Source: Bacteroidota bacterium
Lineage (GTDB): Bacteria; Bacteroidota; Ignavibacteria; Ignavibacteriales; Ignavibacteriaceae
Direction of reading: 5' to 3'
DNA: 64,000 nt
Assembly: GCA_021824145.1 (NCBI GenBank)
Contig: JAKALM010000001.1
Coordinates: 1-64,000 of the forward strand
This document shows positions 32,931-42,407 of the stretch, one piece after another. Position numbers and translations under genes: made by a program. How positions within the stretch are numbered: the stretch's first letter is position 1; every line of letters begins with the position of its first letter. The notes under the pieces were generated by a model. The model did not search any database and had not been told where the DNA came from. It was given only the letters and a program-made list of their open reading frames with translations.

Positions 32931-35137
32931 TGCTCATCTTGTTTTTCGTCGATTCCTTTTTCCATCTCATCCTGTTTTGGATATCTAATCCTTCGATGAT
33001 GCTGGCCGAGTAAAATACTAACGAAAGCCTCTTTAATTTTACTTAAGTCGCTGAAAGTAATTGGCGATTCATCAAGCTGCCCGTCATCAACGCGGTTCTG
33101 AAGAATGCTTTCAATTAAATTTTCAACCTTTACTGGGTCTGGTTCTTCGATAGATCTAACTGCCGATTCACAGCCATCGGCAAGCATTACTATCGCGGTT
33201 TCTTTAGAATTCGGCTTAGGGCCAGGATATTTATATTCTTCAATATCTACTTTTTCTTCGCCGTAAAGTTTTTTTGCTTTATCGTAAAAATAAGTCATTA
33301 CCATTGTTCCGTGATGCATCGGAATAAAATCAATTATTTCTTGAGGAATATTATTTTCTTCAGCAAGTGTAATTCCTTCTCGAACATGTTTGACAATTAA
33401 GCTAACACTTTCTTCAGGAGTTAAATTCTCATGTATGTTCTGGTTGTTCAATTGATTTTCAACAAAATTATGCGGTGTTATAGTTTTGCCTATATCGTGG
33501 TAATAAGCTCCTACACGAGCTAAAAGCGGATTTGCTTTTATACTTTCTGCTGCAGATTCGGCAAGTGTTCCCATTGTCATTGAATGGTTAAATGTTCCTG
33601 GGGCTCGCCTTGCTAATTCCTTTAACAATGGGCGATCGAAATTTGAAAGCTCGAGCAAAGTTAAGTCGGTGGTTATCTTAAATAATCTCTCAAAAAATAT
33701 TAACAATCCGTATGTAAGCACAGGGCTGATTAATGCGTTCGATGCAGCAAATGCAGATTCAATTAAAATATTTTCTGCAGAAGCAAATCTTTCTAATCCG
33801 AATGCAAGAATTGCAACTAAATATCCTATTAAAATATAAAGAAAAGAGCGGAAAATTTGCGAGCGGTTTTTTATATCGCGTACAGTATATACAGAAAGAG
33901 CGCCAGCAAATAAATTTGTTGCGGCAAATGTATAATCATTTCCTCTCAATGCGCCAGTGATAAGCACAATTACTACCGTGGAATAAAAACCAATCCTTGA
34001 ATCAAAAATAATTGTAAGAAGCATAGAAACAACAGGGATAAAAATCAAAAATTGGAGCGGGGCATCAATTGGAATTTGATCTATTAAAAAAGTTATAAAG
34101 GAAATAAAAACAAAATTGATTAGTATCAGTAATATCTTCTGGTTGTCATTAAAAATTTTTTTCCTAAAAAGAAAAAGATAAATAGTTAAAAGAGTAAATA
34201 AGAATGCAAGATGAAGAATTTTTCCTGAAAATTGAAGAAGATTTCCTTCACCGCCAACTTGTTCACCTTTTGCTAGTTTATAAGATTCTATTTTTAACTT
34301 AGCTTCTTTTGTAACCCTATCATGTTTTGCAATTATTCTTTCATTTTCGTTCACAATGCCGCTGTATTGCGAAACATTATTTTGAGCTTGAGTTATTTCT
34401 TCTTGGGTTAGCTTGGGACTGTAAATTAAATTTGGAAAAACAAAGTGAGTTGCATATTCAATTAACGCTTGTTTTATGTTGGTTTGAAAGTTCATGTCGC
34501 TAATTGAATTGCCAATATCACTTTTGGCTGATGAAAGATCAAGCATACTGTTAAGTTTAACTATTCGATCTACATTGCCTGTCCTTATTGCTATGCTGTC
34601 ACGATTTATTTGTGATGAATCTTGGTTAAGAATTCCAAATCCATATATAATATTTAATTCACTTTGAACAATCTCTAACACCCTAGAAATACTTATGTGC
34701 TTTGATAAAAGTGTATTTTTTTCTTCTTTCTTTAAATTCTTAAAAATGTTAAAAGATTCTGTACTTAGGAATGTTGGATTAAAATCTTTAAGCGTATCGT
34801 TGGATAAAACGCTGTCAATAATTTGAATAAGAAATTTATTATAATTTTTTAGGGAATCGCTGGCAATTTTTGATTCATCATCTTTTTTTATAAATACTGG
34901 ATAAATTCCAGCAGCAGCAGCTTTAAGTTCAGCTTTATAAACATCTGGATCTTTTAGAACAGGAAAACTAAACGGTGCAATTAAATCATCGTGAATCCAT
35001 ATTGAACCGACTGAAACTTCCGATTCAATCGATTCACCCTTCGGAAACATTAATGCAATTAAAATTATAGCAGAAAGTGCTATCAATAATTTTATACGCA
35101 AACTGGTCCTAAATTTTGATTGTTTCTTTTCGGGCAT
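32927..35137 (-). CDS. pgpH: 7TM-HD family phosphohydrolase (PgpH-type)
   Basis: The 736-aa protein has an N-terminal extracellular domain of about 250 residues, seven transmembrane segments (about 290-480) and a cytoplasmic HD domain with His518 in FNHSMTMG and His547-Asp548 in YYHDIGK, followed by SVSLIVKHVREG and MHHGTMVMTYFY. PgpH homologues are c-di-AMP phosphodiesterases in Gram-positive bacteria; the 7TM receptor HD architecture is the same here, but substrate is not proven. First gene of the seven-gene operon. No consensus promoter found in the 250 bp upstream (35138-35389). Confidence 0.9.
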   Translation of the reverse strand: MPEKKQSKFRTSLRIKLLIALSAIILIALMFPKGESIESEVSVGSIWIHDDLIAPFSFPVLKDPDVYKAELKAAAAGIYPVFIKKDDESKIASDSLKNYNKFLIQIIDSVLSNDTLKDFNPTFLSTESFNIFKNLKKEEKNTLLSKHISISRVLEIVQSELNIIYGFGILNQDSSQINRDSIAIRTGNVDRIVKLNSMLDLSSAKSDIGNSISDMNFQTNIKQALIEYATHFVFPNLIYSPKLTQEEITQAQNNVSQYSGIVNENERIIAKHDRVTKEAKLKIESYKLAKGEQVGGEGNLLQFSGKILHLAFLFTLLTIYLFLFRKKIFNDNQKILLILINFVFISFITFLIDQIPIDAPLQFLIFIPVVSMLLTIIFDSRIGFYSTVVIVLITGALRGNDYTFAATNLFAGALSVYTVRDIKNRSQIFRSFLYILIGYLVAILAFGLERFASAENILIESAFAASNALISPVLTYGLLIFFERLFKITTDLTLLELSNFDRPLLKELARRAPGTFNHSMTMGTLAESAAESIKANPLLARVGAYYHDIGKTITPHNFVENQLNNQNIHENLTPEESVSLIVKHVREGITLAEENNIPQEIIDFIPMHHGTMVMTYFYDKAKKLYGEEKVDIEEYKYPGPKPNSKETAIVMLADGCESAVRSIEEPDPVKVENLIESILQNRVDDGQLDESPITFSDLSKIKEAFVSILLGQHHRRIRYPKQDEMEKGIDEKQDEQ

Positions 35138-35389
35138 TTATAAATTCAAATATTATTATTTTAAAGCAAAAATTAGAAAACTTAGCTTTTTAATTACAAT
35201 TCAATACAATCCAAAAATAAAATTTCTCGAATGATTGTTTTACAAATTTATGCTTTTCTTTCTATAATTTATAGTTTGTTAAACTAAATTGAAATAAAAA
35301 TAATTATTAATATTTTGGACAAGATATTCACCCAATCGAAAAGAAAATAAAAGCACTTCAATAAATGCCAATATTAACTGTTTGGGTTG

Positions 35390-35791
35390 TTAATTTTTTA
35401 AGTTTCGTATTACAGTAAAATTATAAACACCTATATCAGAAATTGAAATAGCATTTTTAAAAGGAACCCAAAACAAACCTTGTGTGCTGCCTGTTTTTAT
35501 TTCATTTGGATTTAACACCCCATTTACATTTACAGTATGTTTTAAAGTATCAGCTAAAAAAATTAAATCGAAATTATAATTCACTTTAAAATTATTTTGA
35601 TTTACAAGCTTTACAACAACTCCGTCATTTTGATTGTCAGCCTTTTCATACCATATAAAATATGCGGCTACGCTGTCTTTTTGGTATAAAAATGTCCATG
35701 CGCCATGTTCTGGCATAAGTTCCTGGGCAAGACTTTTGAGATTTAATAACAGAGCCAGAATAAAAATAATTTTTATCCATTGGCCAAACAT
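35390..35791 (-). CDS. Secreted 133-aa protein of unknown function
   Basis: A cleavable signal peptide (about 1-23, ending SLAQ) precedes a beta-rich domain without a recognised family. Motifs such as YFIWYEKADNQNDGVVVKLVNQNN and FKVNYNFDLIFLADT suggest an immunoglobulin-like fold, as in small secreted proteins of this phylum. It lies 25 bp downstream of the GH2 gene on the same strand and is probably cotranscribed with it. Function unknown. Confidence 0.7.
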   Translation of the reverse strand: MFGQWIKIIFILALLLNLKSLAQELMPEHGAWTFLYQKDSVAAYFIWYEKADNQNDGVVVKLVNQNNFKVNYNFDLIFLADTLKHTVNVNGVLNPNEIKTGSTQGLFWVPFKNAISISDIGVYNFTVIRNLKN

Positions 35792-35816
35792 TTTTTATTT
35801 CATTTATAAAAAAACT

Positions 35817-38429
35817 TTATTCTACATTCCAGCCAGAAATTTTTATTGTAGGTTTTTTACCTTCTAAATCTTTCTTATAAACAAATCCGTGAATAATTCG
35901 GCTTTCTCCAGGAAGTAACGAGAAATAATTATCTTCCAGAAAAACCGGCAGAACTGGATTGCCTTCTTTTCCTTTGTCAATCATAATTTCTATTTGAAAA
36001 GCTAATTTGCTCGAGGGATTTTTCAAGTCAATATTGAAGAATTCTTTTTCATCTTTTGATTCAAATTTATTTTTTACATCTAATTTTACTTTGGCAAGAT
36101 TGTTCAGTTCAGTCAAATCTGCAAACTTTTTCTCCGGTGTTACAAAGCCATTTGTCTTTGCTGTATCAAGATCATCTTTCACTGTTGATAAACAATAAAA
36201 ATTATCGCTGACTAATTTATTTTCTTCATATAATTTCAAATCTACAAAATATGTTTTGCTTAAGTTGGAAATATTTGGAAGTTTCAAAATTTGTTTGGCA
36301 ATATTTGGCAATAAATCCAATGTAATGCTTTTTGAAAATTGTTTCGAAAGATCAAAATTTAAAATTTTAATTTTTGCTTTCAAGTTTTTATAATCTTTTA
36401 AAGTATTGTTGATTACATCAATTCCGTTTGTTTCATAATTATATTGAATGTGTAGGGGTTCGCCGGCTTTTCTAGCGCCATAGAATGCACCAGTAGGCAT
36501 TAAATAAAAATCATAAAGCTGCCACCAAAGCTTTGGCCAGGCAGAATTGTACATCCACTGAATAACTCCGGTAGATTTAAATTTGTTAGCATCAAAAGCT
36601 TCATACATTGCACGCATCGCTTCGTAATTTGTATATTGCGCTTTGCGTTCGTAGTCTATCAAACTAGTTGGTGCCCCAAGCCGCTTATCAATTGCTTCAT
36701 TGTATGTTGTAAGATTTTCAAATCTAAATCTGCTGCAATGATAAATCCATTCACTGTTGATCGGCCACAAAGAATCTTTCGGAATCATTTTCTCTAAACT
36801 TGAAATTGGTGGAACCTGCGGCCCAGGACCAGTTTCTGTATTGAATCCAAAAGCGCCGCCATATTTTTTATCAACGTACCAATAATCCGGTGGAACATAA
36901 TCATAAGGCCCGCGCATTTTAACCGCGGTTTTTCCTGTTAATTCACTTTTATGTTCTGCTGCAGATGCAACGTAAGGGCGAGTTGGATCATCCATCGATA
37001 AAATTTCTAAATATTTTTTCTCAAGTTCCGGTCTCGGTAATTTGTCGCTTCCGTAAAGCCACAAGAAAATACTCGGATGATTTCGCAGCCATTTAATCTG
37101 ATCTTCCCACGATTGAGCAATTAATTTCATATCCTCAGGAGATTTAATTCCGCCAAATTGATCTGCAGGTTTTCCAAGAACACCTTCCCATTCCCATTGC
37201 GCACTCCATCCTACCATTATTAAAATTCCTTTTTCGTCGCAAAGATTATAAATATCTTGGCCTTCACCCCAGAAGCCTTCCATGCGGATTGTATTAAGGT
37301 TCATCTGCTTTGCATAATCGATTTGAGCGACTAAATTATCGTAAGAATTATCAAGCATCATTTGGTCAGTCCAGCCGCCGCCCCGAATTAATATTTTTTT
37401 GCCATTCAATTTGAATCCACGAAATCCATCCTCTGTGAAGAAATCATTAACTTGACGTATTCCAAATTTTAAATTCTTTTCATCAGAAATTTCATTTTTT
37501 ATTTTGAAAGATAGCTTTAATTCATAAAGTTCTGGTTTGCCAAAATCATGAGTCCACCATAACCTTGGATTGTGGATTATTAATTGTGGAAATTCTTTGG
37601 GATTAAAACTAATTAACTTTGTTTCATTCGGCTTCAAGTTTATTTGTTCCGAAAAGCCAATTGATCCAATCTTACCTTCAATTATGCCGCTTACTTCTTT
37701 ATCGCTGTTGTTTTGAACTTCAGCAGAAATTGTAAGTTCGGCTTTTTTCAAAGTTACAGTGTCAACTTCGGTTTTTACAAATGGAAAGTTTAATGAAACA
37801 TCGCCTGTTAATTCCAAACTAACTGGTCGCCATATACCCATATTTCTATCTGCCGGCTCAGGATTCCAATCGACAAATCCCATTGTCGGCTCGCCTTTAA
37901 CCGGAGGAATTATTTCAACCGCTAAAACATTTTTAATTCCGAAGTTTATAAACTTGCTTACATTTATTGAAAATCTTCTGAAACAACCTTCAATGGAATC
38001 TGATTTAGCAATTTGAATTCCATTGAGCCAAATATTTGCGCGATAATTTATTCCATCAAAAATCAGTTTGGCTGTATTAATGTTTTTATTTTTGGGGACA
38101 AAAAATTCTGTTCTATACCACCATGGTTTTTTAAATTGATTGGCGGAAATCTTATCCAAATTCTTATCAAAATAAATGTTTGTGTAAACTTTATTTTTTA
38201 CCAAATTTGCCAAAACTGTTGTCGGCATTTCTGCCGGATACCAATTTTCAGCTTTAAAATCTAAAGAAGAAATTTGTTCTCCATTTTTCATAACTTTTTC
38301 AGATGACTGAATAAACCAATTTTTTTTCAGTTCAATTTTAAAATTTGTTTTATCTTTGGCGGAAGTAAGTGAAATTGTAAAAACAAAAATTATTAATAAA
38401 GAAAAAAGTTTGTTCAAGAAATTTATCAT
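35817..38429 (-). CDS. GH2 family exo-beta-D-glucosaminidase-like glycosidase
   Basis: An exported glycoside hydrolase (870 aa from the ATG at 38429, preceded by GGAG). The order is signal peptide, sugar-binding jelly roll (about 50-210), immunoglobulin-like GH2 domain (about 220-320), TIM barrel (about 330-640) and further beta domains. The predicted acid/base Asp462 lies in LYGSDKLP and nucleophile Glu532 in GFNTETGPGP, matching the spacing of Amycolatopsis CsxA exo-glucosaminidase (Asp469/Glu541); beta-mannosidases instead use two Glu at NE motifs. It probably removes glucosamine or a related sugar from chitosan-like oligosaccharides outside the inner membrane. Substrate is inferred. Confidence 0.87.
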   Translation of the reverse strand: MINFLNKLFSLLIIFVFTISLTSAKDKTNFKIELKKNWFIQSSEKVMKNGEQISSLDFKAENWYPAEMPTTVLANLVKNKVYTNIYFDKNLDKISANQFKKPWWYRTEFFVPKNKNINTAKLIFDGINYRANIWLNGIQIAKSDSIEGCFRRFSINVSKFINFGIKNVLAVEIIPPVKGEPTMGFVDWNPEPADRNMGIWRPVSLELTGDVSLNFPFVKTEVDTVTLKKAELTISAEVQNNSDKEVSGIIEGKIGSIGFSEQINLKPNETKLISFNPKEFPQLIIHNPRLWWTHDFGKPELYELKLSFKIKNEISDEKNLKFGIRQVNDFFTEDGFRGFKLNGKKILIRGGGWTDQMMLDNSYDNLVAQIDYAKQMNLNTIRMEGFWGEGQDIYNLCDEKGILIMVGWSAQWEWEGVLGKPADQFGGIKSPEDMKLIAQSWEDQIKWLRNHPSIFLWLYGSDKLPRPELEKKYLEILSMDDPTRPYVASAAEHKSELTGKTAVKMRGPYDYVPPDYWYVDKKYGGAFGFNTETGPGPQVPPISSLEKMIPKDSLWPINSEWIYHCSRFRFENLTTYNEAIDKRLGAPTSLIDYERKAQYTNYEAMRAMYEAFDANKFKSTGVIQWMYNSAWPKLWWQLYDFYLMPTGAFYGARKAGEPLHIQYNYETNGIDVINNTLKDYKNLKAKIKILNFDLSKQFSKSITLDLLPNIAKQILKLPNISNLSKTYFVDLKLYEENKLVSDNFYCLSTVKDDLDTAKTNGFVTPEKKFADLTELNNLAKVKLDVKNKFESKDEKEFFNIDLKNPSSKLAFQIEIMIDKGKEGNPVLPVFLEDNYFSLLPGESRIIHGFVYKKDLEGKKPTIKISGWNVE

Positions 38430-38442
38430 TTGAAACTCCAAT

Positions 38443-39309
38443 TTATTTTTTGATCCAGCAATTACTTATAACTGCTGCATTTTTGCTTTCGGCAATGTAA
38501 GGTAGTTTATAAAAATATTCGATTGTTTTAAGTAAATTGTAATGATTTATTTTTTCAGAATAATTACCGCCCTTAACCATTTCTCCTATAAAAAAAGTTG
38601 GTATATGATTATTGTTTAAATCATTATCTTCATCAAAAGTAAAAACAATTAGAGAATTATTTTTCAAACTCCAATTGATTAGTCTTCCAAGATTTTTTTT
38701 AATCCAGTTATCGCAGGTAATTATCCGTTCGGGATCACTGCCGTCGTGCATATCATTTTTAACATTTGGAATTACAAATGAAACTGTTGGCAGGTTTTTA
38801 TAATCTTTTGGAAAATTTTTAAATGAAAGATTTAGGTTTTTGGGAATACCGTTAATTTTTGAATCTTGCCAATTTACCCATGGATTATGCTTTCTAGCAT
38901 AGTTGCCTTGATAATTACCGTTAAAACCGCTCGATGGCAAATCTTCGGAATAACCTGTAAATGAATAATTGTGCGATAACAATTCAGCGCCAAGATTTTG
39001 TGCAGTGAAAGGTAGATTATCCGGACGGTCATCATTTTCAATTCCTAAAGTTGAACCAGCAAAGATTGCCAAATAGTTCGGCTGGCTTGGATGTGTAACT
39101 GCATAGCTTTTGGTGAACAAAGCGCAGTTTTTATTTTTAATAAGAGAATTAATATACGGCGCATCTTTCGATCCGATGATTTGATTAAATGCATGGTTTT
39201 CTAAAATTATAATTACTACATGTTCTGGTTTAATATTTTGAGCTATTATATTAACCCCTGGAAAAGAAAAAAGTATCACTAAAAAGAATCTCAAATATCG
39301 TGCTTTCAT
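38443..39309 (-). CDS. Secreted phosphoesterase (acid phosphatase / phospholipase C-like)
   Basis: A 288-aa exported protein of the phosphoesterase family PF04185: signal peptide (1-23), the metal-binding start HVVIIILENHAFNQIIG, the nucleophile-containing THPSQPNYLAIFAGS with conserved Thr/Ser, IPNVKNDMHDGSD and IVFTFDEDND. The family includes AcpA-type acid phosphatases and phospholipase C. Fourteen base pairs upstream of the GH2 start, so cotranscription with it is likely. Supports a phosphate- or sugar-scavenging role at the cell surface. Confidence 0.85.
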   Translation of the reverse strand: MKARYLRFFLVILFSFPGVNIIAQNIKPEHVVIIILENHAFNQIIGSKDAPYINSLIKNKNCALFTKSYAVTHPSQPNYLAIFAGSTLGIENDDRPDNLPFTAQNLGAELLSHNYSFTGYSEDLPSSGFNGNYQGNYARKHNPWVNWQDSKINGIPKNLNLSFKNFPKDYKNLPTVSFVIPNVKNDMHDGSDPERIITCDNWIKKNLGRLINWSLKNNSLIVFTFDEDNDLNNNHIPTFFIGEMVKGGNYSEKINHYNLLKTIEYFYKLPYIAESKNAAVISNCWIKK

Positions 39310-39420
39310 TTAAGCCTCATTAATTAAGTAGTTAATGAATTTGCAAATTTAAGTTTAAAGAACTTTTATTTCACAACACAATTGGGAAATTTTTTTATTG
39401 GAGATTTGCCAGGTTAAAGT

Positions 39421-40956
39421 TTATTTGAATTCAGATTCTTCAAATATTTCTGCTTGAAAGGTAAAAAGCTGGGCGTCTTTCCAATCGTCAGATCGAAGTC
39501 CCGCTTTTCTGCAAAGATTTTCTAAAAGTTGTTCTTTATTCCAATTCATTTCAGTCGCAACTTGAGGAAGAAAAACAGCCTGCCGATTATTTTTCTTAAC
39601 AACCACACCATCGCGTCCAAGAATAATATCATCAACGCTTCTAATCAGCTTGTAAGGAGTAAGTACAGAAATTTCTATTTCTGTTTCTGCAAGCTCTTCT
39701 AAAGTTAAAGGGTAAAATCTTGTATCATTAAATGCAGATTGAATTGCCATCGAACCGACGACATCGCATAAAGGTAAATCTTCATGCATGTAGCCAATGC
39801 ATCCGCGAAGTTCACCATGGATCCTCAATGTTACAAAAGCTCCAAGCTTGCTTTCTAAAATTGGATTAAATCCGCGCGCAAGCGGCACGGTTTCTGTCTC
39901 AAGATATTGTTGTATGGTTCTTCTTGCAAAGTTCAGCAGGGCTTTTTTGTCTGAATTTTTTAATTCAAAATTTTGCGGTTCTGATTTTTCTTTCGGAGGA
40001 TTTAAATTTTGTTGTTTCACATTGCAGTTTGAAAATACTACCGATCCGTATCCAACAACTTTATCCCGGTTGCCCACCAAACTATTTCCAGAATTTGCAT
40101 AACTTACTATTGATGAGTTATTTGCACCAAGTTCTTTTGCTGCTGTCATTGCCGCAATTATAGGACCTTCGCCGCAAGCGCATGTGGCAAGATTGGAAAT
40201 ATCTTTAGACATATTTGAACTAATTTCTTTTTCAAACAGATCTGGGTTCATAAAAGAAATAGCTTCTAAAATATTTTTGTCTACGCTTTCTGCATCCTCA
40301 AATGTTGGGTAATGTGAAAGATCTGAGCTTGCTACAATCAAAGCATTACGATCTTTTAAGACTTTAGCTAATGCACCACCAAACTTTGTGCAAAGTTTTA
40401 AATTCGGTTCACCAACAACAATCGGAAGAATTTTTGTATTGGGAAATAAGTGTTGGATAAATGGAAGCTGAACTTCAATAGAATGTTCTTTAGCATGAAT
40501 TTCATCATTGTAGATACAGTCATTATCTTCTTTAATCAAATCTTCTGCAGCCTGTTTATCAATATCTGAAACCCCAAGCGGCGTTTGAAAACCAGCGCCG
40601 GAGTATATCCCGATTTTATGAAAACTCGCAGTAGTATGATTCGTACCAAGAATGACAATCAAATCATAAATATGATTCTTCACTTGATTATATGAATCTG
40701 CCATTATCTGGCCTGAATAAATATATCCGGCGTGTGGAACGATTAAGGCAATGGGCTTTTCAAAATCATTCTTTACTGCACTCTCAAGAAAATAATCGAT
40801 TGCCTTGGATAGTTTTATAGAATCGGCTGGATAAAATTGTCCTGCATAGACAGGTTCTCTTACCTTTTTAGTAAAACTATCATTATTCAAATAAACATTT
40901 CCCATAAAATTAAACAACGCAATAATTATGATTATATAAAAGTTTTTCCAAATCAA
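39421..40956 (-). CDS. AmmeMemoRadiSam system B-A fusion (MEMO1 + AMMECR1)
   Basis: The 511-aa protein fuses two domains normally encoded separately in the AmmeMemoRadiSam system: AmrB/MEMO1 (about 35-300; REPVYAGQFYPAD, LIVPHAGYIYSGQIMADSY, HSIEVQLPFIQ) and AmrA/AMMECR1 (about 335-510; FVTLRIHGELRGCIGYMHEDLPL, AFNDTRFYPLTLEEL). The first 25 residues are hydrophobic and look like a signal peptide or anchor, so the protein may be exported. The radical-SAM partner is not within the window. Function of the system is not established. The fusion itself is seen in other bacteria, so it is not a frameshift. Confidence 0.92.
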   Translation of the reverse strand: MIWKNFYIIIIIALFNFMGNVYLNNDSFTKKVREPVYAGQFYPADSIKLSKAIDYFLESAVKNDFEKPIALIVPHAGYIYSGQIMADSYNQVKNHIYDLIVILGTNHTTASFHKIGIYSGAGFQTPLGVSDIDKQAAEDLIKEDNDCIYNDEIHAKEHSIEVQLPFIQHLFPNTKILPIVVGEPNLKLCTKFGGALAKVLKDRNALIVASSDLSHYPTFEDAESVDKNILEAISFMNPDLFEKEISSNMSKDISNLATCACGEGPIIAAMTAAKELGANNSSIVSYANSGNSLVGNRDKVVGYGSVVFSNCNVKQQNLNPPKEKSEPQNFELKNSDKKALLNFARRTIQQYLETETVPLARGFNPILESKLGAFVTLRIHGELRGCIGYMHEDLPLCDVVGSMAIQSAFNDTRFYPLTLEELAETEIEISVLTPYKLIRSVDDIILGRDGVVVKKNNRQAVFLPQVATEMNWNKEQLLENLCRKAGLRSDDWKDAQLFTFQAEIFEESEFK

Positions 40957-40965
40957 ATGTATGTA

Positions 40966-41613
40966 TTACCGAACTATTTTAAAATTAAAAGTTGGAGTTT
41001 TCAACGTTCCCATTAATCTTAACCAAAGCGGCAATATCATTTCCATTCCTCTTGCCGCGGTTATATCTCCTAAATCAATAACAGTTTTCCATCCAAACCA
41101 TTCTTTTAACATTAAAGCCACTTCTGATTTTGCGTCCTCATTATTACCGCACATAAAAACGTCATGATCTGACTTTAATAAGGATGGCTCTACCATAAGT
41201 TTGCAATTCATAGTATTTAATGCCTTTACAACCTTTAGTTCCGTGAATAATTTTTGAATTTGTTCTCCTAAAGAATCTGTGTTGCAAATAGACAATGTTG
41301 GCGGCATCCCTTTAGAAAAATCCAACGGATTTGCCACATCAATTAATATTTTCCCATTTAGATTTTCTTTACCGGCAAGATTTAAAGCAGCCAGCGATGC
41401 AGTTCCCGAAGTGCAGTTGAATAAAATATTTCCAAAAGCCGCAGATTGAGCAAAAGTCCCATGAGAAGCTTTAGCTCCATTCTGCTTAGTCCATTCAATC
41501 GCTTTTTCATTATTATCAGTTCGTGCGCCAAGCATAACTTCATTACCAAGATGAATTAGCTTTGAACCAATTGTTTGTCCGACTATTCCGGTTCCTAAAA
41601 TTCCGATCTTCAT
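40966..41613 (-). CDS. NADPH-dependent F420 reductase-like / NAD(P)-binding protein
   Basis: The 215-aa protein starts with a Rossmann motif, MKIGILGTGIVGQTIGSKL, then MLGARTDN, and matches the NADP oxidoreductase, coenzyme F420-dependent family. The ATG at 41613 follows GGAGGG at good spacing, so the longer frame to 41688 is rejected. True F420 use is unlikely to be decided from sequence; relatives of this group in non-F420 bacteria act on other substrates. Gap of 9 bp to the AmrB-AmrA gene, so they probably form an operon. Confidence 0.85.
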   Translation of the reverse strand: MKIGILGTGIVGQTIGSKLIHLGNEVMLGARTDNNEKAIEWTKQNGAKASHGTFAQSAAFGNILFNCTSGTASLAALNLAGKENLNGKILIDVANPLDFSKGMPPTLSICNTDSLGEQIQKLFTELKVVKALNTMNCKLMVEPSLLKSDHDVFMCGNNEDAKSEVALMLKEWFGWKTVIDLGDITAARGMEMILPLWLRLMGTLKTPTFNFKIVR

Positions 41614-41864
41614 TTTCCCTCCGCTAAAATTGTAGTAACTGATAAACTTTATAAGGTGTGAATTTTTATTCAATAGAAAAATCGTCAAATTAAATTATAG
41701 TAGCAAGATTAGAAATTATCATTTGATTTCTATGATGATAATTAACGAATTATTTAATTTCTCAATCAAACCATAGAAAAAATCGATTTGAATGAATGAA
41801 CTTATTCGTATATGTTTATCAAAAATAATTACGATAAATATTTATATAAATCGAAAGGATAAAT

Positions 41865-42335
41865 ATGAAAACGAATATTGGAATAACCGAAAGTAATCTT
41901 CAAAACACGGCAGCATTACTGAATAATATTCTTGCGGACGAATACGTACTTTATACCAAAACTCGAAACTACCATTGGAATGTGATAGGTGCAAATTTTC
42001 AAGAGCTTCATAAATTTTTTGAAAGTCAGTACGATAAACTTGATGAAATAATCGATGACGTTGCTGAAAGAGTAAGATCATTGGGACATTGGTCGTTAGG
42101 CACTTTGAAGGATATGCTAAAGTTCGCACGGCTTAATGAAGATATTCAAGCTTCGTCTGCAAATGAAATGCTGAAAAATTTACTTGATGATCACGAAACT
42201 TTAATTAGAATTTTAAGAGAAGATGTCAACGTCGTTACAGATAAATATTCAGATTTAGGCACAGCAGATTTCTTAACCGGCTTAATGGAAGACCACGAAA
42301 AGATGGCGTGGATGTTAAGATCGTATATATCATAA
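41865..42335 (+). CDS. dps: Dps / ferritin-like DNA-protection protein
   Basis: Members form dodecamers that store iron and use hydrogen peroxide as oxidant. The 156-aa protein has the ferroxidase residues of Dps: His37 in NYHWNVIG, His49 in LHKFFE, Asp64 and Glu68 in DDVAERVRSLG. Length fits. Start preceded by AAAGGA. The upstream 176 bp holds a TATGTTTA box similar to -7 but no clear full promoter. Flanked by a convergent GH3 gene and a divergent NADP-binding gene. Confidence 0.95.
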   Translation: MKTNIGITESNLQNTAALLNNILADEYVLYTKTRNYHWNVIGANFQELHKFFESQYDKLDEIIDDVAERVRSLGHWSLGTLKDMLKFARLNEDIQASSANEMLKNLLDDHETLIRILREDVNVVTDKYSDLGTADFLTGLMEDHEKMAWMLRSYIS

Positions 42336-42407
42336 AAGCAGGAATAATAATTTCTAAATTATCAACAAATTGGGATCCAACTTCATTATGAAATTGGATT
42401 CCTAATT

